Below are positions 9,212-17,490 of a stretch of DNA of 19,484 nt, piece after piece; position 1 is the first letter of the stretch, and each line of letters begins with the position of its first letter. The stretch comes from Spirogloea muscicola (lineage: Eukaryota; Streptophyta; Zygnematophyceae; Spirogloeales; Spirogloeaceae). The notes beneath the pieces are model-generated. The model made no database searches. It was not told the DNA's origin and worked only from the letters and a program-made list of their open reading frames with translations. The stretch spans positions 188,554 through 208,037 of the forward strand of contig WELB01000182.1 of NCBI GenBank assembly GCA_009602725.1, given 5' to 3'. The translations under genes and the position numbers were made by a program.

Positions 9212-12200
9212 TTATGTGTGCCACGGTAACTGGTGCTTGTGGTCACCTTCTAGACGAAGATCATTGCTTGCAGATCCTGAGTTGCTGCGCCCCCTCTCCT
9301 CAAGGGCATCCTCCAGATGTTTCTCAACCCCATCTATATCCTCAGCCTCTGCACCTCCCTCTTTGTCTTTATCAACCTCAACCTCCTGTTCCTCCTCCTC
9401 CTCCTCCTCATACTCGTCCTCCTCCTCATCCTCCTCCTCCTCCTCCACTGCAACCACAAGCTCTTGCTCCGCTTCATCAAAGTGTGCAGCTCCATCATCA
9501 ATCTCTTTACCTGGGTGCTGGTCTTCTTGCCTGCCTATGCCAGCTGACAGGCCTGGAAACTCCTCGTGCGCATCTTGGAACATGGGTCCAGAAGCAGGCT
9601 CTAGATTATCACCTCTGTTTGCACCTGAGCTTTGGGCAGCGTCAGGTGATATTGGTGATTTACCACGTATATCCCCAGCATGTTTTCCCATGTGCCCCTC
9701 CATCTCCTCATATCCAATGCCTGAGTCACCCGGCTCGTTTGGCATATGGTAGGCGTATGAAGCTTCCCCCTCAGTGTGTGCTGGTCCACGAGCCCCCTCA
9801 AAGCCACCAAGAGCGCTCCCTGTGCCCTTTCTATTGGTGACGGCCTCGCTTCCCAGCTGCCGAATAACGGGCTTTCCCATGTCGCCGAGAGGTAGTCCAC
9901 TTCGTTGCACGTTGCTGCCTCCATCTATGGCCTCATCAACTGTACTACTTTCTTCATCCTCTTTGAGCTCTTCTTTGCTCTCGCTTTCCATCGGGAGCCC
10001 CAGTGTCTCGTGACCATCTTGAGCACGTGGCTTGTCACCATGCAGGCCAAGAGGATGCCGACCAAGAACACCGAACTCCTCACCGTCTTCACTCACTTCA
10101 TCAGATAGAATACTAGCAAGAGGGTCCTGCCACAGGCCTTCTCCATCTTCAACCTCTTCACCTCCTGCTTCCTCCTCCTCGTACTGTGCTTCACTGTCAT
10201 CCATGTCCTCATCCAGAGTACCTTCCCTTGACTGGTCTCTGACTGTAAGGCTCTTCTTCCTACCCTTCCTTGAACGTAGTACGGCCAACTCAAATGGGAG
10301 CGACTTCATGAGATCATCCTCGAACTCGTCTACGTCTGAAAGATCCGGCGTTGGCGGCAGCTGTCGTGTACACCACAGCAAAGAGAAGCCGTCAGATTCA
10401 TTACGAGCTTGCAAAGACCAGAAACAGCTGCAGCTTACTTCATTACCCAGTAGCACGTCTCAATGCCAGACTGATGCCTGATCAACTTTACCAGGCAAGA
10501 CTGGTAACTTACCTCTGCCTCCTTGTACTCGTCCACTGCTGCTTGTGCAGTCTCAACAACCTGTTGCCAACCATATTCACAAGTAACAGCTTTGGTGAGG
10601 GCAATCACATATGTCAGACCTGATCTTTCTTACTACAGCTAGGCCAGGCATTGAAGCATCTGTTCAAACTGCTAAGGCCTGACCATGCTGTCAGGCCTTT
10701 CTGTTTACCTTAGCAATTGGGACTTTCTCTTCAACTTGAGGTCTGAGGCCCCACAGCTTAGGAAACAGAGCCCGACTGTCAAGCAAACCACCGTGCCACA
10801 AAAGATGCGTGAAATGTTGCACTGAGACCGTCAATTTTCATCTGAAGCTACAAGATGACCATCGCAATTGTTGTGGTGCAACAACAGTCTGCAGGGTAAG
10901 CTGCGGAAGAGAGCAACCTGCAGCAGGTCAGGAGGAGGGTGAGCTCAAGTGAAATGAACGCAATCAAGCCCCACACAAGGCTTGTGAGCTTCCAGTAGCG
11001 GAATATTCTGGCAAAGCCAGTCAGTACCGACTCTACGAAGACCTCTGCAATGCCCAACACAGAAGCAAGGGGACACAAGCTGAGAGGGGTCTCAGCATGT
11101 ATCCCCTCTATGCATGCCAATGTCTGTAAGTGAGCACGCAGTGGAAGGACGTCCTGCTTGAACATAGCATGTTGTGACCAGCACAGGCCCTCTAAGGCTT
11201 GGCAGGAAGCAGGCACAGCTGTAAAATCGGTGTGGAGGATTGACTGAGGAGGATTGAAGCTACAACCCTCACCAGCCTCATATATCTCGGGTAGTCCAAC
11301 AGCGGGGGAAAGTCCTGCCTTTGGGGCTAGCTCGATTCTCACGCTGTGGTAAGAGCAGTGCGAGGAGGTCAATAATTGATGAATTGATCTAAAACTTGAC
11401 AAAATACTACAAGGCTTCATATAGATAACAAGGATCAACGTTGGACAAACAACCCTCTAAGTACCACGAGATTAATTAAAATACAAATGAGTCTTTGCGC
11501 CTGCTTCAGTGAGATGCAGATGCAGAGCCCATGAATGTGGAGTGCAATATACCTGACAAACGGACGGCGTCCTTCTTGATGCTCTAGTATTGGAAGGGAC
11601 AGGGTCTGCAGGCCGCCAGAGCAAGGCAGGTTAGACCAACCATAATCAAAGGTATCCAGGCCTGTAAGGACATGCCAATCTGTGCTGCAGGTCCTCCCAC
11701 TATTGGCAGCCGCGCGCCACTGACTTATCTTGGAGAGAATGCAACGGGCACTGTAGCAAGTATGCTGATTAGAACAAGTGAGGGTGTGCTCAACCTGGAA
11801 GTCGTCCCAGAAGCCAGAGAGTAGAGGCAGGGCCATGAGGAAGGTGCGGCCATACTCCACAGGCCAGCTCCGGAAGCGGAGCATGGTGGGCACGCTCTTG
11901 GAAGCCAGAACGTCGCCCTGCAGCGCCAGGAGCTGAGCCTCGATCTGGTGGCAGCGTGCGCGCATGTCAAATGCGAAGCAACAATTGTGCGCTCCCTGTC
12001 CCACTGACCTCACAAGCGCAAGTTGCGAAGATACAGGCCAGTCACAAAGGAGTTGTTTGACCTGATGCATGTAACCCAAAAGCACCTCGATGCCAAATGC
12101 CTAAAGGCAGCAATGAGATTCGAGGTTCACTGAGAGCAGCAGGTGCTGTCAGACCTGAAAGATGCCGAGGTTGCGGTTGTGGCTCGACTCTGGCAGCTGC

Positions 12201-13081
12201 AGATTGAGGATCACCCTGAACCTCTGTCCCTTTGGAACGACGTGGGGTCCATTGAAGACTTTGCCAGCCCTTGCCTTGGCCGCCCTGGGCAGCGCCGTTG
12301 CCAGGACGTCGTTGGGGAGGAAGGTAGCCGTCGCGTTGGGCTGAGGGTACCGGTAGTCGAAGTACAGCGGCTGCTCAAGCGGTCCACCGGCAGGGGGTCA
12401 GCCTGCGAGGAGTTGCTGCAGCAGGAGCAGCCTTCTGAAAAGCTAGCAGTATTGCAGCTGCAGTGGATCACATTGCTCATCCCACGCTAGATGTGTTCAT
12501 GATCTCCCCAGCCCAGTACCAAGCTAAGCCGCGTGCGTCCAGCTTCTGTGGTCTGAAGGGGTGCCCGGTGAGCCCCGTCGGCTCAAAGAGAGCGTCGGAG
12601 AACGTCAGCAGGCTGGGCAGGCGAGGGGAGGGCGCGCCTTGGAGAGGTGGACGATGTCGGGGACGAAGTGCCAGGCGACGAGCATGTACAGCGGCAGCGT
12701 GGCGCAGAACAGCAGCAGCAGCACGACTGCACGCCCCCCAACGCGTCCCGCTCAGTGGTCAAGCGGCCACCTTGGCAGGCGACGCAGCCCGCCAGCTCGC
12801 CCGTCAGGCGGGCGGCGGGGCTCTGGCGGCGGCGGTGCGCACCGGGCACGTAGACGCCCGCGAGCAGCGCCCGGCCGAGCCGCTGCCCCTGGCTGCTCTC
12901 AACGGCGGCGGCGTCCTCGGGAGCGCGCGCCTCCGCCAGCGCGCCTNACAAGCTGAGACGAAGCAGCTGGAAGGTGGGAGGCGCCGGAGTGACCTTGGGG
13001 CTGCGGCTGGTGGAGCAAGGGGAAGGACGCGAAGCCGGGCGGCGGCGGCGGCGGCGGCGGGCCGCCCGAGCCGCGAGGCAT
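9212..13081 (-). CDS. Seipin (BSCL2-type lipid-droplet protein) with long acidic C-terminal tail
   Basis: Seipin oligomerises in the ER membrane and organises lipid-droplet budding. Exons (minus): 13081-12994, 12944-12843, 12726-12638, 12370-12155, 11944-11795, 11605-11553, 11343-11273, 11044-10918, 10775-10709, 10560-10513, 10360-9212; 719 aa. TM1 is near residues 63-85 (VLLLLFCATLPLYMLVAWHF). The lumenal seipin domain, about 90-255, shows PLYFDYRYPQPNATATF, VVPKGQRFRVILNLQLPES, NRNLGIFQ, MLRFRSWP, RTFLMALPLLSGFWDDF and GLPEIYEAE. TM2 is near 275-296. The rest is a 420-residue cytosolic tail, strongly acidic (a nearly pure Glu/Asp run near 642-661) and Gly/Ser-rich, far longer than in land-plant or animal seipins. 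Exons 4-11 are solid. Exon 1 (Pro-rich, MPRGSGG start) and its acceptor, which contains the only ambiguous base (12947), are tentative. Intron 3 needs a GC donor (AAG|GCGCGC) or an unlikely GTCCAC donor. Confidence 0.88.
9391..9446 (-). repeat. (GAG/GAA)n purine tract encoding the seipin poly-acidic run
   Basis: The plus strand is an almost pure pyrimidine run of CTC/CCT repeats with a few interruptions. On the minus strand it encodes consecutive Glu and Asp residues in the last seipin exon. The frame is kept, so length changes in units of three would only lengthen or shorten the acidic run. Confidence 0.85.
10674..10699. repeat. Perfect 10-bp inverted repeat with 6-base loop in a seipin intron
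   Basis: AAGGCCTGAC (10674-10683), loop CATGCT, then GTCAGGCCTT (10690-10699). It lies in the intron between the exons ending at 10709 and starting at 10560, about ten bases after the donor in transcript orientation. A stable stem is expected in either strand's RNA. Confidence 0.8.
12947..12947. other. Ambiguous base (n) at the proposed seipin intron 1 acceptor
   Basis: The only undetermined base in the window. On the minus strand it is the N of TGTNAG directly before the proposed exon 2 of seipin. Depending on its identity the preceding frame reads Leu, Ser or stop, so it affects the 5' model of seipin and hints at local assembly uncertainty. Confidence 0.9.
13035..13062. repeat. (GGC)n trinucleotide run at the seipin/GT8 overlap
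   Basis: About nine GGC units on the plus strand. On the minus strand they encode the Pro run in the proposed first exon of seipin. They also lie just upstream of the recognisable GT8 homology. Similar GC-rich runs occur at 13240-13290. Confidence 0.8.
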
Positions 13082-13487
13082 ATGTGACTCTGCTGTACGG
13101 CGACGACTTCCTGCTGGGCGTGCGCGTGCTGGGCCAGTCGCTGCGCGAGGCCGGCCATGGCGGCAAGGACATGGTCGTCCTAGCCTCCGACGGCGTCACC
13201 GACGACGCCGCCGCCCTGCTCGAGGTGCGTCTCCTCCCGTTGCTGCGGCGGCGACGGCGGCAGCGGCGGCGGCAGCGGCGGGCGGCGGCGGAGTGGTGGC
13301 TCTGGGAGCGCTGCTGACGCCGCGAGCTGCGCCGCCGGCGCCGCCACCGCCGCCTCGCTCGGGCAGGCGGACGGGTGGCTGGTGGAGCGCATCTCGCTGG
13401 TGGCCAACCCCAACCTGCGGCGCCCGGCGCGCTTCTGGGGCGTCTACACCAAGCTCCGCATCTTCAACATGACCGCCTACGACAAGG
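13069..13487 (+). pseudogene. GT8 glycosyltransferase fragment (PGSIP/IPUT1-like), N-terminal part only
   Basis: Two exons (13069 or earlier to 13224, and 13367-13487) encode about 90 residues with strong similarity to plant PGSIP6/IPUT1-type GT8 enzymes. In plants these transfer glucuronic acid to inositol phosphorylceramide in the Golgi. Landmarks are REAYVTLLYGDDF with LLGVRVLGQSLREAG, MVVLASDGVTDDAAALLE, then ADGWLVERISLVANPN and RFWGVYTKLRIFNMTAYDK. The next family segment, which should begin VVYLDADT and contain the metal-binding DxD, is absent. The signal-peptide start of the cupin follows 48 bases after the last GT8 base. No in-frame Met precedes the homology. The fragment overlaps the proposed first exon of seipin in antisense. 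It is therefore a truncated gene copy or an assembly junction, and cannot encode an active enzyme as shown. Confidence 0.75.
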
Positions 13488-13511
13488 GTGCGCCGCGACA
13501 GCCCGCCCTCG

Positions 13512-13527
13512 CCGCCGCCGCCGCCGT
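13512..13527 (+). repeat. Short (GCC)n run before the cupin start codon
   Basis: Five GCC units end nine bases before the cupin ATG at 13536. The position is the same as that of the run before Pescadillo. Confidence 0.7.
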
Positions 13528-13535
13528 CGCGCGCC

Positions 13536-16423
13536 ATGGCCCGGCTGGTGCTCGCGGCGCTGCTCTGCCTGGCGCTCGCCGCCGGTGTTGCAGCTGCCGC
13601 CGCCGAGCGCGGCCACAGCGAGGTCAACGATGCTGGCTTCCTGCTCGACGAGCCCGAGCGCGTCTTCGAGTCCGACGCAGGTGAGCTACTCCGGTTCCGG
13701 CCGACCGGACATCGTCTGCACCACACCACACTGGTAGCCCCAGTAGCTTCCTCCGCTCACACGAGTTCCAGTATCGTATGACGCCATAGATACTAGACGG
13801 TGAGGAGCTCGTTTGTAATTTTGGTTTGCTCAGCGTGAGAATTCCTATCAGTCATTTTCCGTATCAAATTCTGAGCCACTACATATCCCCCCGAGGTTTG
13901 AGCTGTGTTTGGAGAAAGTCCATTCAGTCAGGCAGGGATTTATGAGTGACATCTCTCACCTGCACATGCTTGCAGGAGCGATTGACGTGTGGGGCTCACC
14001 AAAGGAGCACGAAGTTCTGTATGATGAGGCGCTTGGCGCTGCTCACATTGTGATCGAGCCGAGGGCCATCTTCCTCCCTCACTATAGCACCGCTTCTGAG
14101 TTGTCTGTTGTTGTCCAAGGTCAGTGCTTCGCGGTGTGCTACATCAAAAGATTCTGGCGTGGTGATGATTCCTGGAGTGAAGGAAACATGTTGTTCTGCC
14201 GTGCTGAATGTGAAAGTGTTTTCAGTTCTCTCGAAGAAGATGGTTTTACATATGGTGTTCGCAGTGTCAGCATGCTTGGTGGATTATAAGTTGCTGGATA
14301 AGAGACATAGGCACAACTTGGCTGGCCCGAAGAGAATGTGGTGCTGGGAGGCACCTTATTCACTGACAGGTGCTGCACATCACAGGTACCGCGAAGCTCG
14401 GCGTGGTGTGGAAGGGCAAGATCTACGAGGAGGATATTGAGGAGGGAGATGTTTTTGGCGCTCCAGGAGGTGTGGTGTGGTACATTCTCAACACCTCCCC
14501 TTCCCAGCGCCTGCGGATCTGGGGTGCCGCCAGCGTGTCAGAGGGGCGCACACTGCGTAACTACAAGGTATTGTTGCTATATCTGATCCAAGTCACTACC
14601 TTCCTCACCTACATGGCAGAATTTTGTCATAGCTGTTCTCTTGGCATTTATGTACATTACTGTATACCATACATTGCAGAACGAGACCCTCAATCATTTC
14701 TAGGACTGAGCAATTCCACATATTGAGGGTATGAGCAATACCACTCTATTACTGCTTGCGTGCGCAAAAGCAGGTGCAGGCTGTAAGCATTGCAATTTCG
14801 TCTTCACCCATTGTTTACTTACATTGGATGTTTGCAATTCTCAGCAATTCTATGTAGCTGGCGGTGCTGGTGGACATTATGGTGCTGTTTTGGGTGGTTT
14901 CTCTGACGATCTATTGGCGCGCGCCTTCGATGTGAGCAATCTCATTGAGAAAACTCTCATGGCGTGCAAGGATATGCAACCTCGACTGCATGCATCAGGA
15001 CGTCTTCATCGCAGGCAGAACAGCATGTCTTCATTGCATGCAGAATCACCCGAACCAATTACAAGTGTCTGACTCTGCACTCTTGGTCTCTCTGTGTGTT
15101 GTATCAGGTCCCACAGAGCAACATCAGTGAGTTGTTGAGCTACAAGGGAAGAGGGCCGATTGTATTTGTTCCCGAGGACCGCTTTACCAGACTGACGCAG
15201 GGTTCGCGACAGGGCTGGATCAGCTGGTTGGGTTTGTCTGACGACTTCAAGCTTACCTATGATCTGGATGAGAAGCCTGACTTTGAGAATGAGGGTGGCT
15301 GGTCCAATGCTGTGGACAAGGAGAAGTTCAAGCTTCTGAAGCTGGTCAAGCTTGGTGCTTTTGCTGTCAACCTGAAGCCGGTGAGATTTATTGTCAAGAC
15401 CCTGTGAATACAAGAGTTGATCATACAGTGAGTGGTCATGAGTGGTCTGTGAATTGACATTTGTAGCTCGTCCATGTTGTCATTCGTTGTTAAAAATGTT
15501 ATTGACGCCATGTGCTATGTCAGGTCATGGGCTGTTGTTGTGCAGGCAGCGCATGCATATGCGTAAGCAGCATATATATGCCTAGACATTATTGTTAGTC
15601 TTAGTGCCCTGTTTGTATGTTTATGTGGCAGGGAGCACTCTTGGCCCCTCACTGGAACCCTCTCGCTACAGAGGTCTCTGTTGTTACCAGAGGGTCTGGC
15701 TACGTGGAGATTTCACACCCCAATGGAACCGCTGCACTCAGAGCCGCTGTGAAGGTTGGCGATGTGTTTGTCACTCCGAGGTTCTACCCAGTGGCTCAGG
15801 TTGGTGAAAACAACTGTGGCTTTGACTGTGCAGAGCCTTAGTAATAGTGAACGTTTATTCCAACGGTACTGAATCGGAATACTGATTCTGTATGTATTCT
15901 CTGACTTTGCAGCTGGCTTCTCGTGACTATGGCTTGGAGTTTGTGGGCATCTCAACGAGCAGCAAGCCTGCGATGCCTCAGTTCCTCGCAGGCAAGTGTC
16001 AAGGATATACATGGCTACAATTTGGCTTGGGCTGATTTGCTGATCGATATCTGGTTGTGGCAACAGGCGGTTGTTAGTATGTTGGTACTTGTCACCACCT
16101 CTGTGTCTTGCACAGCCATAGGCTCAGTAAGTCACTTGTGGCTGAAGCTGTGCACTGCCCGTAACATCCCTGTGTGTGAGGTGCTGATGGGGCACAACTC
16201 CATTCTTTATGCAGGTGCAAACTCAGTGATGAAGGCCATTGACGTTGAGGTTCTGGCAACAGCGTTTGACATCCCCGAGGATGTTGCCAAGGCACTTGTG
16301 GATGAGCAGGAGGAGGCTGTTATTGTTCCAAATGCCAATGCAACTGATGTTGATGAGTTGAAGGAATTAGTCCGTAACCTCCCTCGGCTCGTGCGGGGAG
16401 TGCCCCTGAAGGGTAATGCTTAG
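13536..16423 (+). CDS. Secreted bicupin, legumin/vicilin-like (11S/7S globulin family), 8 exons
   Basis: Exons: 13536-13680, 13976-14119, 14386-14567, 14845-14931, 15108-15380, 15632-15799, 15913-15991, 16215-16423; 428 aa, all phases matching. Residues 1 to about 24 are a clear signal peptide (MARLVLAALLCLALAAGV then Ala-rich). Cupin 1 is at about 45-160, with VFESDAGAIDVW, GAAHIVIEPRAIFLPHY, a VVVQG turn, and EEGDVFGAPGGVVWY. A linker contains an 11S-like FYVAGG segment and a cysteine-free helical part. Cupin 2 is at about 278-370, with LLAPHWNPLATEVSVVTRG, VKVGDVFVTPRFYPVAQ and LAGANSVMKAID, which corresponds to the legumin ANSLLNAL segment. In seed plants such bicupins are storage proteins; in algae the role is unknown, and a secreted or vacuolar binding or storage role is inference. 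The last intron starts with the classic GC donor G|GCAAGT at 15992. The 5' leader is very short because GT8 sequence ends at 13487. Confidence 0.9.
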
Positions 16424-16523
16424 ACATCCTAAGCGTGCTAGTATGTACACCAGAGTAATTTGGTGGGTTTTGCATCCTATCAACCACCATATTTTCCTGT
16501 CTTGTCGTCAAGTCAGAGCAGGC

Positions 16524-16563
16524 CATCAACTGATAGAGACAACCGTCAACTGATAGAGACAAT
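16524..16563 (+). repeat. Two-copy 20-bp tandem repeat
   Basis: The unit C(A/G)TCAACTGATAGAGACAA followed by C or T occurs at 16524-16543 and 16544-16563, differing at two positions. It lies about 100 bases after the cupin stop codon, probably in the 3' untranslated region. Confidence 0.85.
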
Positions 16564-17366
16564 TTTGTAGGACATAGACTCGCAATTATTTGGTCCTGCG
16601 TTTGTACTGCTGTTGAATAGCACCTGCTCATTAACGGCCTGGATAAAGAACAGAAGGCTTGTATATAACTGGAGACACCATTGGTTGGTTCTTTTGTTAT
16701 ACATACCTGTTATGACAATCAGACACCTGCACCACATCAGAGTGGGAGCTGTGTTACTTCACTCTGAAGCTCTGCATATGGGGCTGCTCTTTCTCCCCTC
16801 AGCTCATCTGACTTCCCACTGCTGACGCGGGGGTATTGAGAGCGCCGTCTACCTAGCCTGTCACGTCAAGAACACCTGTACGCATCTGGCTGGCTTTTAC
16901 AGCCGCTCTTTAGATATCAGAAGCTGCATCAATTTTAATTGGACAGATAAGAAAATGACGAAACTTAAGCTACTGTTCGCACTTCAGGCCTGAGCAGGCA
17001 GCAGAAAGACAGGAGTTCAGAAGCCTGGTCATTTACAGTCCATGGCCCACTACTCTTCTGAGCTATTGCATCACTATGCACCCAAGAGGCTCCTTGATAC
17101 TCTGCACTTCGAAATATGTTCACATGCTTTGCCTTGGCTTTTTCCCCAGATGATGACACCGGGGCTGTACGTTGCACAAGCAGAGTTATAAATTGGATAT
17201 TGGAAATAATATGCCTTACGGCACACAACTTCGAGTTGTGGACTTGCTTAGCTTCTGGTTGCTTGTGCCTAGGCACCCCCCCCCAAAGTCATGCAGTTAC
17301 TCATATGCCGATAACTGCAACCATTGAGCTGCATTTAGTTACACACCTTTGAGGGAGTAGATTGTA

Positions 17367-17371
17367 TTACA
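17367..17371 (-). promoter_or_regulatory. Candidate TGTAA poly(A) signal for the WDR25-like gene
   Basis: TTACA on the plus strand reads TGTAA on the minus strand, about 120 bases beyond the stop codon at 17491. The distance is reasonable for a chlorophyte 3' end. The short motif makes this tentative. Confidence 0.3.
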
Positions 17372-17490
17372 GTACAATATATCTCCTTCAGGTGTACTTC
17401 AGTGTTAGATCATTCACATGTACCTTCAAAGTAAGTCACTGTGAGCAACCCCTCTAGGTGTACTACACAGTGCATCAACTTAACAAGATA

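Larger units (their letters stand above)
16424..17490. other. Intergenic region between convergent cupin and WDR25 3' ends
   Basis: These 1067 bases hold the 3' untranslated regions of both genes. I see no exon with recognisable homology and no RNA gene. A 20-bp tandem duplication sits near 16524-16563, and a possible minus-strand poly(A) signal at 17367-17371. The region is AT-richer than the gene starts. Confidence 0.6.

Noticed and set aside
9046-9840. Pro/His-rich 264-residue open frame on the plus strand
   Set aside because: It is the antisense shadow of the acidic seipin exon; GAG/GAA codons read backwards give Pro, Leu and Ser runs.
12495-12625. Protein-like minus-strand stretch reading LLTFSDALFEPTGLTGHPF
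   Set aside because: It lies between seipin exons 3 and 4 in a frame that cannot join either exon by phase without extra junctions. No seipin homolog has it to my knowledge. Kept as intron.
12463-13317. 284-residue plus-strand open frame covering the whole GT8 5' region
   Set aside because: Only the part from about 13069 has GT8 homology. The rest is the antisense of seipin exons and GC-rich sequence in which stops are rare.
15006-15413. Minus-strand open frame opposite cupin exon 5
   Set aside because: It is the shadow of a conserved cupin exon whose ends match splice signals and phase.
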